Shown: in pieces, positions 1 to 12,665 of the stretch
Position numbering within the stretch: the first letter of the stretch is position 1
Layout of the letters: every line of letters begins with the position of its first letter
DNA from: Macrotrachela quadricornifera
Lineage: Eukaryota; Rotifera; Eurotatoria; Philodinida; Philodinidae
Length of the DNA stretch: 64,000 bases
Direction: 5' to 3'
Assembly (NCBI GenBank): GCA_022393335.1
Contig: JAJEKB010020025.1
Location: forward strand, 93,071 to 157,070
Notes under the pieces: model-generated
What the model saw: only the letters and a program-made list of their open reading frames with translations
Told to the model about the DNA's origin: nothing
Database searches by the model: none
Translations under genes and position numbers: made by a program

Positions 1-2639
1 GAAAAAAACTATATATATATATATATATGATAGATCTTTTTCATTTGTTTATTGTAATTGTGTGTCTGTATGTGTTGTGATAAATTCGATTTTTTTGTAC
101 GTCGTTCTAGACGATATATAATTCTATGATCAATGTCTATGTGTTAAAAAGAAAAAAAACAAAGATTTAAATAAATAAGAATATGAACTATTTTGATATA
201 GAAAAAAAAACAGATATAAAAGATTATCATTCTAACTATAATCTGTCATAATATACCATTCAGTTATTGTTCTTTGCTGACTTTAATTTTATTATAGTGA
301 AGGTTTGGTGTAAAAGTTGTCTGCAAATAAAGAAAAAAGTTTTTTTTTATCCTTTCTGCTAACTTCTATTATGGTCAAGTTGATTTTATATTTGAATGTG
401 TGTTATCATTGTCGTAAATTTTACAAATGATAAGAATATACATTTATTTTTTTTCTATCTGCCTTTCTCTTACTTTTACAACATGTTGTTGTATTCAGAA
501 AAAATGTTCATCCACCAACATTGAGATTGTGACCAACGATAAAATTTTCTTTACAATAATGCTCGATTCTTCCATAAAAGAAGATATCATTTCAAAATAA
601 TTCAGCATACAAACGTAGCTTCTCATTTGCGAACATGAATATAAATATTAATTTAAAATTCTATAATTTAATTTTAAAGTTTATTCAAACTTAAATTAAT
701 ATTTGAACATCATAATCAGTTTAAAATAGAGTCTACTGCATATAAATCTTTTCAATTTTCGTCATATTTACTGTACTTTATATAGTTCGCTAAATTACAG
801 AGAAAGAGAGTATTTATTGTTAGCGCTTTTAATTAGTTATTTATTTAAAATTTTACTAACATATTTTTAAATCCCCCATTTTTGGGTAGTTTTGATGATA
901 TGGCTAGCGTTACCTCTACTCTTGATAATGATTTTTATTAAGATACCTCATCACTATAGTGATGTTCATATCACTATGAACAGGTCTTTAAACAGTAGTA
1001 GTCACACAGAAAAAGACAAAGAAGAAACATACTATTAAGCCCAATAATACAACCAAGAAGTTACAGAGACAAGAAAAAAGAAGGAAAGTGAAGTGTAACG
1101 GTCGGTCGTTTAACATCACACTTCGTTTCTTTATTTTAAATCTCATTAAAAAATACGTTCAAAACATCTAATTTTTTTATTACTATTGTCTTCCTATATT
1201 ATATATATATTGTTAGGAAACGAATACATATAAATTAGTTATTCTTTATTTGAATTTTGTCTTTTTTTAAAAATCATTTTAACAAAAAAATTCAATACGA
1301 GTTAATTTTAAATCATTTTAATAAATAAAATCAATAAGAATACTTATTTTTTGTTTATTTATTTATTGTTGATTATAAATTAATTCAATAAGGGGATTTA
1401 ATATAAAGCATTTTATTATTTTAAATCATTTAAAAAAAGAATGCGATACGAATAGCTTATTTTTCATTTATTTTTTTTATGCATTTTGTTTTTACTTTTG
1501 TGCACAATTAAAATTGATCATGTTTTGATTGACGTACATGATCCGTTATTTGTATACATTTTGCAAAACATAATGGGAACGCTCGGTAAGCGAACAAAAC
1601 CATCAATCAATCAATCAATAACGTATTTAAGTTGATGATTTACCTTTAATAGCTGCACAGTATTTTTATCATTACCTTTCTTTCTCTTCTTATCCATGTG
1701 CACAACCGAAATAAATGTGTGCGATTAATGTATAGGTTCTTTTGTTTGTGTACAGGCAATTTTGTGCGTAGGATAGTTTGCTTAAGATAAAGAAAAAAGT
1801 ATTGAAACTTTATAAATGAATAAATATTATGCCACATATAATTTCTAACAAATACAAGACATAAGATTAGGTTGTATAACATGCTTAGTATCTTATATGT
1901 TGTATTGATACAGTTTGCTGATTTGGAGAAGGTACAATATATGCAATTCAGAGAAAAGAGCGAAAACAAAGCTTTTGAAGTCTATTTAACTCTCAGCTGC
2001 ATCATCGACAGACGAAGAGGACTAGAAAGAAAGTATAAAGTACAAGTGCTTTCAATTTCGGTAAAATAGAAGTATATAATGTAATGTATTGGGTGAAGGA
2101 AAAAAAATTATTTTATTAAATGATGTAGTTGAAAGATTTATCAATGTCAGCGATGAATAATCAAAATTTTCAATTTCTTTTCCTTCAAGAATAATGTGAA
2201 AAAGATTTTTCTGATCAAACTTTATAGAATGATCTACCATAAAGAAATGCTGAATTTTGAAAATAATAGAAGACAGTTGAATCATTTTGAATTTATGAAG
2301 GCAATGATAAGTTCTTCATGATTATTATATAAATACTTTGTGCTATTTCAAAGAAGACAGATAAGCTATTATATTTATCAAATATTTATTTGAATTAAAA
2401 ATGATTATTATAAAATATACAAAAAAATAAATAAAAGTCAGAAGAAAAAAAAGAAAAAATATGGGAAAATATAGCTGAGGTCGAAGTAGCTAAACTGAAA
2501 GTACGCGAAAAGAACTAACTAAGAAAAAGAAAAAAACACCATAATATGCTTGAATAAATAATGTTCTTTATTGATGATCGATCGAAACGTTCGATTGTTT
2601 ATATCGAATTGTCTTGGTGCCATATACTCTACAAAGAGA
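1..2639. other. AT-rich intergenic stretch, no gene seen
   Basis: I see no convincing coding region here. Open frames at 1646-1969 (-), 1872-2069 (+) and 2052-2285 (-) are short, overlap one another on opposite strands and have no domain or signal peptide. The stretch holds a TA run near 11-28, a short AATC run near 1600-1620, two abutting palindromes at 949-981 and many A or T homopolymers. Confidence 0.7.
949..981. repeat. Two abutting small palindromes
   Basis: CATCACTATAGTGATG (949-964) is a perfect 16-bp palindrome. It overlaps by one base a 7-bp inverted repeat, GTTCATA/TATGAAC, around a TCAC loop (964-981). The words TCACTATAGTGA and TCACTATGA are related, so this may be an imperfect duplication. 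It is a possible dimeric protein-binding site, but nothing in the context shows a role. Confidence 0.45.
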
Positions 2640-5600
2640 AAAGAACATTGAATTCATTCAAGACCATAAAATACAAGAAATCATAAACCAAAAAGAAATA
2701 CATACAAATAACGAAAAAATATCAGAACATTCTCTCAATAAATCATTATTAAAATTTTATATCCTGACGACATACCTAACTTATTTCTTGAAGCCAAGAC
2801 TCTGTTCAAATATTCTTCTCATTTCAAGAACACGATGAATCGACTACTGCTATGGACACCGAACTCATAATAAATATATAATTAAGAAGATTCTATTCAA
2901 TTATTTTCCTTAGTTCGAATAAAATGTTTTCAATTGATTCTATAATCCACAAACGCGTAGCAAATACATTATTAATAAGAAAATTCTATTTCAATATTTT
3001 TCTCAATTCAAAGGCAATATTTTAAATTTATTTCATAATCGTCAAACACATAATAGATGAGTACTGCAAACAAGGATAATTTTCAAATATTTACGACAAT
3101 TCTGAGTAAATCTTTTCATCTTCTTATATGATCCACAAACCCACAATAAATGAGTATTTCGAACAAAGTTACTATCCAAGTATTTTAATCTTATTCAAAG
3201 CAAGCATTTCGAATGGTTTCTATGATCGAAGAACATAAAACAAATGAAGAACTCGTACTAGACCTCTATTAAATTATTGAACTCAATTCTATGCAAAAAT
3301 CTCGAGTTGATTACATAACGAATGACCATACACTTAGTAGATAATTGCTAAGAAACTTTTATTCAACAATTTTCTTCATTTCTCAACGAATCCCTTGAGT
3401 TCACCATATGATCGCTCAACACACACTTAGTGAATAATTGATACCAGCAACATATTATTAAAATAATTTTGTCAATTTGGAGAAAATATTTTCAGTTAAC
3501 TATCTGGTCAACAAACACAAAATAAATGAATGATTCATATCAGGTACTATTGAAGTATCTTCCGCAATTCAAATCAACTATCTTGAGTTGATTACTTGGT
3601 CGATGTACACGTCATAAATGAGTCCTTCAAACAAAATTACGCTTCAAATATATTTCTCAATTTAAATCAAATATTTGGAGTCTACTACACTCTCAACGAA
3701 CTTGCCCAACATGATTATTTCATAACAGTACTTAATTCAAATATTTTCATCGATTCCAGACAAATCTTTGAAATACATTATATAATCAACTGACATATGA
3801 TAATTGGATAATTCATACCAAGATTTCACTCTAATATTTAGCTAATTTTCATGCAAATACTTCAAACTGATTATATGAACAACAAACACACAATAAATGA
3901 ATAATTCAGAAGATATCATTGAAATATTTTGTTTAATTCAGAGCAACTACTTCGAGTTGATTATAACGTCAACGAATACAATAAATGACTAATCCATAGG
4001 AAGATTCTATTTAAATGTTTTTTTCAATTCGTACCAAATGTTTCTAGTTAATTATATCATGAACAAACAAAGAATAAAGGAATAGTTGATAGCAGGAATG
4101 TGTTTAAGCACTTTTCTAAATTCGAACCAAATGTTTCGTGTTGATAATATGATTGATGATCACACAATAAATTAATAATTCCTACCATAATTCTATTCAA
4201 GTGTTACTGTCGATAACACGCAAATGTGTTGCGTTGATTATAACATCAACGAATACAGAATAAGTACATTGTTCATAAGAAGACTTTACTCAAATATTTT
4301 TGTCAATTTAAAGCGAATATTTCAAGCTAATTCTATGATAGATGTATATATTATAAATGCATAATTCAGAGAAAGGTTCTATTCAAGTATTCACTTCAAT
4401 TTCATGCAAATATTTCGAGTTATTCATATAATCGACGACTACACAATAAATCAGTACTTCCAACAAAGATTCTATTCAAATATTTTCGTATTAGAGGCAA
4501 AGATTTTGAGTTTATTACATGACTGACAAATACATCAGAAATGAATAATTCAGACGAAGATTCTATTCAAATATTTTCGTATTAGAAGCAAAGATTTTGA
4601 GTTTATTACATGACTAACAAATACATCAGAAATGAATAATTCAGATCAAGATTCTATTCAAATATTTTCCTCAATTCTACGTAAATCTATCTAATTAATT
4701 ATACCATTCGTGAATACATTCAAAATGAATAATTTATAGTCACATTCCTTTCAAAGATTTCGCTTATTTCGAAGTAAATATTTATAGTCGAATATATGAT
4801 AGATGAGCACAGAATAAATAAATAATTGAATGAAAATTTTATTCAAATAATTTCCTCAATTGAAAGCAAATATTTTGCGTTGACTATATAATCGATGAAC
4901 ATAGCAAACGAATGCTTCGAACAAATATACTGTTGAAAGATATTTCGAAATTCGAATCAAACAGTTCGAATTCATATTGGATTATGGAACATACATTAAA
5001 TGAATAAGTCATAACAAGATTTCATTGCAATGTTTTTTTCAATTGGAAGCAAATATTTTCAATTGATCATATTATTAACGTATCCGTCTAAATTGAATAA
5101 TCCATACTAAAACTCTGTTCGAATTTTGTTCTTAATTCTAACCAAATATTTCGAGTTGGCTTTATGGTCGACGAACAGACAATAAGGAAATAAGTAATAC
5201 CAAAATACTATTAAAATACTTTTCTGAATTCGAAGGAAATATTTCGAGTTGAATTATATGATCGACGATCATATCATAAATAAATAGTTCATAGGAAGAT
5301 TCTATTCAAATATCCTCCTCGACTTGAACTAAATGTTTCGAGTTGATTTTATGGCGAACAAACACATAATCAACGAATAATTGAAAAGAAGACTATATTC
5401 GAATATTTTCCTGAAATCGAATCAAATGGTTCGTGTTGGTGGTAGGATCGACGAACATCTCCAAGATAAATGATTGATAGAAAGTTTCTATTCAAGGATT
5501 TACCTGAAGTCGAACCAAATGTTTCGAGTTAATTGTATGGTCAGTGAAGAGTCGATAGGTGAATAATTCATAAGAGAACTCTATCTAAATAGTTGTTTCA

Positions 5601-6540
5601 ATTTGAAGCAAGTATTTCGAGTTGAGTATATCATGAACGAACACACAATAGACGAATATTTTATACCAATATTCTGTTCAAATCTTTTTCTCTAGTTGGA
5701 TTAAATATTTCAAGTTGAATTTTATAATCGATTGCCAAACAATGAATGAATAATTCATAGCAACAGTCCGTTCAAATATTTAGATAAATTGTCAGCGTAT
5801 ATTTTCAGTTGATTGTAAAATTTATCAACATATGATAAAGGAATAATCCATAAGCAGATTGCATTCAAAGGTTTTGATTAATTAGCCAGAAATATTTTGA
5901 ATTGGTTTTATAGCGGACAATGCACTGCATATGAATAATTTGATTAAGATTCTATTGAAGTTTTTACCTCGATTTGAAAGAAATATCCTCAGTGGATTAA
6001 GATATCGTCGAATATAAAGTAAATGAATACGTCGAACAAAGATATTTTTTAAATATTTTTCTTAAATCTAGCCAAACACTTCAAATTGATTACATGGTCC
6101 ATAAACACGAATTAAATGAATATTTCACATTAAGACTCTATTCAAATATTCAGCTCAATTTCAAGCGAATCGTTTTAGTTGATTATATCATCATCGAGCA
6201 TACAATAATTAAATGATTTATAGAAAGTTACTATTCAAATAGTTTTATCAGTTTGAAGCAAATATTTTGAGTTGATTATATGATGAATGAACACGCAATG
6301 CATGAATATTTGGTACCAATATTCTGTTCAAATATTTTTCTCAATACGCAACATATATTTACAATTGATTAGATGATTGACAAACGGAAAATAAAGGAAT
6401 AATTCATAGCAGGATATTATTGAAATAATTAGCTGAATTTGAAGTAAATATTTAGAATTGATTTTATGATTGATGAAAACATAAGAATTGAATAGTGTGA
6501 ACCTTGAAATCTCATGCTATTATTTTGTTCGATTGAAAGA
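2640..6540. repeat. Degenerate tandem array, ~91-92 bp period, roughly 40 units
   Basis: A long satellite-like array. Units carry the recurring cores ATTCTATTCAAATATTTT, then AAATATTTCGAGTTGATTAT, then a segment like GACGAACACACAATAAATGA and AATAATTCATA. Successive copies of the AAATGAATAATTCA core fall near 3895, 3985, 4077, 4170, 4262, 4352, 4445, 4540, 4631, 4723 and 4815, giving a period close to 92 bp. Units at 4469-4559 and 4560-4650 are nearly identical (about four differences in 91), whereas most others are heavily diverged, so local re-duplication happened recently in an old array. The period is not a multiple of three, and open frames inside (2614-2838, 3596-3793) are broken, so it is not protein-coding. 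Edges are approximate because end units are the most decayed. Confidence 0.9.
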
Positions 6541-6677
6541 AAAAATTAGAAGTATTATTCAAATAGTATATTCAACAGTGGTAATAAGATTGGGTTGGAA
6601 ATAGAGATGGCAATCATGTTGAAGATGGATAATGGAAAGGTTGTATTCGAATGTGTTGATTATTTGAATATAATTGA
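6541..6677. other. Spacer between the tandem array and the secreted-peptide gene
   Basis: Non-repetitive AT-rich sequence that would hold the 3' UTR of the minus-strand peptide gene. I did not find a clean AATAAA on the minus strand close to the stop codon, so the transcript may run into the array or use a variant signal. Confidence 0.4.
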
Positions 6678-6839
6678 TTAGAGCTTTTGTTGATCAATGT
6701 AATTTCGTTGGACACGAACAAATTGTATGATTGTTAACGATTCGCCCGCATCATTCCTGGATAATGTTTGAGCATTGCAGTACAGTGTGAAACACACCAA
6801 GATAACAACCAAATAGAATATACATTTGATGTTAGCCAT
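6678..6839 (-). CDS. Small secreted peptide, 53 aa, unrecognised family
   Basis: Read directly: an uninterrupted 53-codon frame plus stop on the minus strand. It opens with a textbook signal peptide: MANIK, then a hydrophobic core IFYLVVILVCFTLYC, then N-A-Q as the likely cleavage site after residue 23. The predicted mature part is about 30 residues, starts QTLSRNDAGESL and ends RNYIDQQKL. It has no cysteine and no clear Gly-Lys-Arg amidation site. A TATATAA box lies about 90 bp upstream of the ATG, at the right distance for a 60-nt 5' UTR. Base composition inside the frame is less AT-rich than its surroundings. A secreted signal or defence peptide is possible, but no family is recognised, and a further 3' exon cannot be excluded. 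Confidence 0.62.
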   Translation of the reverse strand: MANIKCIFYLVVILVCFTLYCNAQTLSRNDAGESLTIIQFVRVQRNYIDQQKL

Positions 6840-6928
6840 GTGTGCAACTGTTGGATTAATACTGAATATTGAAGAGGAAACTTTTATATTAGATATATTG
6901 TAATGATTTTGCCTTGCTAATCTTGGTC

Positions 6929-6935
6929 TTATATA
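6929..6935 (-). promoter_or_regulatory. TATA box of the 53-aa secreted-peptide gene
   Basis: The minus strand reads CTATATAAGACC, a strong TATATAA match. Initiation about 30 bp downstream would fall near 6900, leaving roughly 60 nt of leader before the ATG at 6839. A GA-repeat (6949-6960) lies just upstream of the TATA element. Confidence 0.55.
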
Positions 6936-8032
6936 GTCGCGGCAGGTGATAGAGAGAGAGGAAAAATAAAAACATTTTGTGCGTCAATGAAAATGGTTGA
7001 ATAATTTTTGTTGTTTTTCTTTTTGAGTGAGTATTATAGAGTGAAGTATCAGTACAAAATAAAAGGTGCTCAAGTACGATTACTGATCTAATACAGTTGC
7101 GAAAAAATGTTCGCTTTCTGTAGAGAAAAACAGAAGTTCGCTTTTGCATATATGTGTACTTTCACATGCACATAATAATGATAGAAAACCATCGTTTGCT
7201 TGGGACGATATTGGTGTATTTTTATCTTCAAAGATTCAAAGAACTGTACTAAAAAAAGCAATGGTAAGATAGTAAACATAAAGGTGAAAATAGATGATGT
7301 GATGTAGATAATTAGAAAGAGAAAGAAGCAACACAAAAATTTAACGTAATAAAACAGTGACGTGATACGTATAATTAGATAGAGAGAAGTGACATGCAGT
7401 ATTATCAAGTAAAAATCCAGCCAAATAAATAATGAAAAATTGTCGTTAAGATGTATAACTGCCTGCAGCGGAATCATTTTGAGATCAAGATGCATTTTTC
7501 AAGTGGTTATTTAGGAAACATTCATTAAAATACATTTGATCTATACGATAATCATTTTAATCATTTATTATGATCGGACTCTACTTTTTTTTAATTTTCA
7601 AAATTGATTCAGAAACTTTGAAACTTTTGAAAATTATATTATATTTGCATTAATTAACTATAAACGTTTATTGTTTATTTTAACATATGTTTTAAAACTT
7701 TCTTTGAAATTGAAATATCAAGAACAGACGAAAGTTTTTGATATAAATGAATTTTCAATGAATGCTGGTGGAAAAGCAAGATTTTTCGAAATTAGAGATG
7801 GCTGAACGATAAACTGTACAATCAGACGCGACCAAATCTATTGAAATATTATTGCATGTAAAACATTTTTATGCATGTCGAGAGTATCTGCTGTTGAAAC
7901 GACTTTAACTGTAAAAATGTATGAAAGAGATAGCCCATAATCCTGAAATTTAATTTAATATCTATTAAATGAAAGAAATATAAAGTTTTTAATGAAAATT
8001 TTGTTAATAAGGAAGCTTTCGAACCTTTACGA
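6936..8032. other. AT-rich intergenic stretch, no supported gene
   Basis: Two minus-strand open frames (6889-7149 and 7088-7495) translate to low-complexity hydrophobic peptides without a recognisable signal, domain or splice structure. I treat them as chance. Nothing else stands out. Confidence 0.5.
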
Positions 8033-9054
8033 ATGTTTTCAAATTTCATTAATGTTATTAATCCAAAATGGGTTTTTGAACTTATAATAAATAAAATGGA
8101 TTTATATATAAATATTGGTGTCAATACTTATGACATATATATAAATTTCAAGTCTCTTTTGTTTGTATTGTATTTACAACGCCAGTTTACAATTTCTGGT
8201 ATATGGTTGAAAGTAATAGTACAAGATCCAGAATTTGTTATTAATACAATTTTATCTGAAAACTTTTACATTTCATTGGCTTAGTAGAAATTTTATTTTT
8301 ATTTAAAAAGTAGATAAATCTCAATTTCATCAATAAAATAGGCAATATATAATATAACCGGATCGAAGATGTTATATTTGATTCGTACAAAATATCCCAA
8401 TCATAAGAACATTGTAGCATTGAATCGTAAATGACCAAAAAAGAATGTTTTATAAATTAAAATATTACAGTGAGATGAATTTAATTTAACCCTGTGGGAA
8501 AGAAATTAAATGATGATGATGCGACTTTTTCATGTAATTTTGTATTATGTCAATCATCTCCGTAACTACAGGTAATTTTAAATAGTGATGAAAACATTCA
8601 AGTGATATATTCTTTTTCTACTGTTGAAAAGGATGTATGTGAAACATATATTAATGATTGGCGATATAAATCGACATTTTTGATCAATTCACATATTGAT
8701 GTACATTCACCGTATATCGCTGGAATAAATAATGATATTCATGCGTCTAAAACTTTAATGCAAAGAAAAGATGCAACATATAAACTCTTCGTAGATTTGA
8801 AAGAAGAAGTAGAATAATTAAACATCGATTTTTCATTTTGAACACACGAATCAGAATAGCTAACCGAATAAATTATCGAGGCCATGTATCGTCCCTGCAT
8901 TGAGAAAAATACTCAGAGAAACAAAATGAAACATATTGCTCACCATAGAAAGAAATTTGAATGTTTTATCGAACGATCTCGTTATAAATTCTATATCTTA
9001 ATGAACATTGTAAGACAAATATTATTCTTCGATAAGATGTTACATAAAACCTAA
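8033..9054 (+). pseudogene. Possible broken coding remnants, family unknown
   Basis: Several short plus-strand stretches use codons like those of the real genes but do not join into one frame. These are 8033-8284 (83 codons), about 8489-8568 (includes GKKLNDDDATFSCNF, then a stop), 8602-8817 (includes SHIDVHSPYIAGINND and QRKDATYKLFVDLKEEVE) and 8884-9054 (56 codons from an ATG). I do not recognise the protein. A decayed gene or transposon protein is the most economical reading; chance open frames in AT-rich DNA are the alternative. Confidence 0.25.
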
Positions 9055-12000
9055 TATTTTAAGGTGAATAAACTGTTCTTGGTCAAAAAAACTTTCTAAT
9101 AGTCTATATGAGTTTTTAAAATGAACCATATTTGGGAATACGTGAAACAAACGAATATCTAAATAGTAAAATAATTTGCAACTAGTTTGCCTGTAAATTT
9201 ATATATAGATGAGTATCTTACAATGAAAGATATGATAATTATGCAGTGGAAATAACATGAAGATGATTTTAGTTTTTAAATGGAGCAGAATATTAATAAA
9301 CAAGAACGAATATTTTGATCACTTATGAAACAAATGTAATTATCGTCAGCGTTGTTTTTCATTTCTATATAAACAACTAAATATCATTTTGATTTAATAC
9401 CTTAACCACTTATAATGTACAAACATAAACACAATCTTTTAAATTAATTAACTCCATAGAAAGACATACCTAAATAAATAATAACAAAACAAATAACCCT
9501 ATTACTAAAATTCATAATTAGTTTAATAATTAATATGAGTACCAAAGAATATAACAAAAGTGAATATTAGCGGTATAAAATAGGCAAAGTTTTTTGTTTA
9601 AAAACACTCGAGTAATTTTATATAATTGTCAATAATTTAAAAGTCAGATCAACAGTAAGTTATTTAAGATTTTATATATCAAAATACAAGAAATCATTGA
9701 TATTGATATTATATTAATTCCTAAACTGATTATGAATTTTGGTACTATGATTATTTGTTTTATTATTATTTATTTAGATTATGGTTCTATGAAGTTGATT
9801 AGTCTAAAAGATTGCCTATATTCGTACGTTATAAGTAATTAACGTATTAAATCAAAATGACATTCAGTCGTTCATATAGAAATAAAAACAATCTTGACGA
9901 TGATTATATGAATATCATAAATAGTCACGCTTTTCTTCCTTCTTTATTAATATTTTATTCAATTTAAAAATAAATAAAATTGCCTTCATACCATTTCTAC
10001 TACATAATCATCATTTCTATTATTTAGACATATAAAAAACTTAGATTACTAACTATTGAGTAGAAAAATATCTCTTAGATGCTTGTACACAGTTGGCAGA
10101 TATGAACCTGAATTGATATTTTCAATAATATTATTTATTTAATTGTGCACATGCATATCAATTGATATACCTTCGATGATATATTAGTTTTGCTAGGAAT
10201 ACTTTCATCGTTATTCTGTAAATTTAAAATTGAAATAATTTGTAAGGAAATCATAGACAAATCTACTATAATGCCTAAATATAAATCATGAATTGTATCA
10301 CATAGGAAAAGCTAAAAATTCTTGAAATAATTTAAATAATCGAAGTAGACACGAGTCTCTAAGATCTTGTAAATATTTTCGTAGATGCTATTTTCGAAAA
10401 GATCTCATTTGAATTAGTTAATTTGTAACCTTAAATGCGTATTTTATTAAAATAAGCTAGTGTAAAATTCAATTAAAATTATAAATTCAATTATATCTTC
10501 ATGGATTCTGCTAGATCATAATATAAGTCTCATTGAAATCATAAACAAATGAACTAATAGTTGTATTTCTTACTTCTTTTGATTTATTTATAATTAGTAA
10601 CAGTTAAATAAGAAGAAAACACCATATACGAGAATAAAGTTTTATCTAATTAGATCAGAAATTTACAGCAGAGTGTTTTAGTCTCTATTAAATAAGCATT
10701 TTCTTTTTTAAATTTATATATAATATTGCCTAACATGGTATAATAAACACAACTGAAAAAACTGATACACTCGATGTAGTTGAGCACAAGAACTATGGCT
10801 AGTTGATCACAAACGCAAACAATTGAAAATATTCGTATGGTTTTTTACCGAGTGATTTGTATTATCTGATAAAAGAAATATAAAATATCTGTCTTCCAAT
10901 TTATGATGTTTGCTCATAATATCTTCTATAATCAATAACATTTCATCTTTTTTTAATTTCCTGTATGCTATAAAAATCATATCGATGATTATATTCTCTG
11001 GAAAAAATTTTATTGCTCTGAGCAATTCATTTATAACAAAATTTGTACACCATATTCATATGAAACTAATTTTAATTAAATCTCATTCAGAATTCATCAG
11101 CGGTGTAACCCATTATTCTGATTCTTTTCGCAATAACTTCTTATAAACTTGTGCAACAATTATACCTAAATTATTACCAAGTTGAAAGAAAATATTTTCT
11201 CTATGATTTCGATAGTAGCAAAATGCTATGGAGTGTTTTTCTGCAATGCTTGAAGTGTAGAACGAGCAAGATCAATGGTTTCAATTCGCTCTCTAAGAAG
11301 ATTGGTTCATAAAAACTCTCCATCCTATTCAGATCTCTTCTTTTCAGCTCTTATTAGAAAGAGTACACGTAAACACACAGAAAAATTTCATTAGAGTAAG
11401 ATCTTGCACCTGTTTAGCTAGAAGAAATGAAATGATTAGTTTTATAAAAAATGCGTTTCCGAAAATGGACTATTTTAGGATTTTGTAATGTTAACCGGAT
11501 ATAATTCTATAGTTATTTGTTAAAAGAACTCTTTTTGCTAGATTTTCTAGAAAACTGCACAGGCTATTTTATGAAAAAAAATTCATGTATATACATCAAA
11601 ATCTGAGAGTGCTATTTATTCTGCTGCACTCGTTAATTAACATTCTTGAAGGTTATTTTTAATGGTTTAATTATTCCTAATCATTTGCGCCCAATATTAC
11701 TGAAGAAAGAACACAGTTCTTGTAAGATTATTGGCTCTAAGAAATCAGTGAAATTGTTGTTTTCAACAGAAATCGAAACATGACAACTATTCAAGTTCTT
11801 GAATGGAACTAGACTAAGGTCTCAAAATTAGCTGATGTCAGCTGTTTTCCGTTTGGAGTCGTATAGAACCGTATCTAATTAATTAGGAATCGTAAAGACA
11901 GTGAGTATACTGAAACAATATTGACTAAGGGAACCGGTATTATTGGTTACACCATTGGAGTTCTTTAGAGCCACCAGAGTCAATAGAATCACGCAATTAA

Positions 12001-12250
12001 TTGTTTTCCCTTGCCGTAATCTTTTTTTAAGTAGCACTGATGTGAGAAACATCTGGCATTCTATTTTTCACACATAACTCAATAAGTAGCACTCAACTTG
12101 TCGATTCTTGGACTTTTCCTGGAAGATACTGCTGTATATCAAGAAAGAAATGGTGTTTAAATCCTTTCATACCTATTCTATCGTTAATAATACTCGTCAT
12201 AATACACAAAACCACGTATTTTCTTTGCGTTTTCGCGCAAGACTTTCAAC
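9055..12250. other. Long AT-rich stretch, one weak coding remnant
   Basis: No gene is supported. The minus strand of 10807-11060 is open for about 80 codons and encodes a plausible soluble segment (AIKFFPENIIIDMIFIAY, then KKDEMLLIIEDIMSKHHKLE). The frame closes just upstream and no splice partner was found, so it may be a gene fragment. Confidence 0.4.
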
Positions 12251-12369
12251 CAAGGAAGACAACGCGCAACTTCAGTACTTCGAAGTACGGTGAAGCACGT
12301 ACTTCACTCGTACTTCAGTTGTACTTCACCCGTACTTCGAAGTACTGAAGTCGCGCTTTTTTCCCCTTG
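12251..12369. mobile_element. 119-bp foldback MITE, hAT-like (8-bp target duplication)
   Basis: Flanked by the perfect 8-bp direct repeat CTTTCAAC at 12243-12250 and 12370-12377. The element begins CAAGG and ends CCTTG. The first and last 40 bp are inverted repeats with about 34/40 matches, including a perfect 21-bp arm (CTTCAGTACTTCGAAGTACGG). Pairing continues for about 10 bp after a one-base bulge, leaving a loop of roughly 20 bp. The interior is built from GTACTTCA words. An 8-bp duplication and a CA(A/G)GG-like end are known hAT features. There is no coding capacity, so it is a non-autonomous copy. Arm mismatches lie mainly in the outer 19 bp. Confidence 0.8.
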
Positions 12370-12610
12370 CTTTCAACCCATTTGACGTTACAATTTTAGT
12401 TCCGAGTTAGTCGTTAGAACTATTCGTCGTTGATGATTTTTCATAAAACTTGTTTTACCACATGATAAAATTATCTCATAAAATCCTGATGAAAATATTT
12501 CTTTCGCTTTGAACGTCATACAAAAATTATCTGAGTATCCAGCATTACAAACTCAATGAATATGGCTAAAATATAGATTATAACTAATGTCTCATCTAGA
12601 TAAACACCAG

Positions 12611-12665
12611 TCGGTCGAGATCCCAGATCGGGGAGACCAGATTGGCTGGAAATCCAGTTCTCCCC
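12611..12665. other. Isolated GC-rich segment with short hairpins
   Basis: A compact GC-rich island in very AT-rich DNA. GGGGAGA (12630-12636) pairs with TCTCCCC (12659-12665), and CTGG/CCAG (12646-12657) forms an inner tetraloop. It resembles neither a complete tRNA nor a known regulatory RNA that I recognise. It may be a scrap of a repeat. Confidence 0.35.

Noticed and set aside
2614..3793. Open frames of 74 and 65 codons inside the tandem array (2614-2838, 3596-3793)
   Set aside because: They lie in 92-bp repeat units whose period is not divisible by three, and the frame is lost in neighbouring units.
2640..6540. Telomeric or CRISPR-like interpretation of the array
   Set aside because: Units are contiguous without unique spacers, and the 92-bp unit has no short telomere-type repeat.
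7088..7495. 135-codon minus-strand frame
   Set aside because: Low-complexity hydrophobic translation, no signal-domain structure, and overlaps another equally weak frame.
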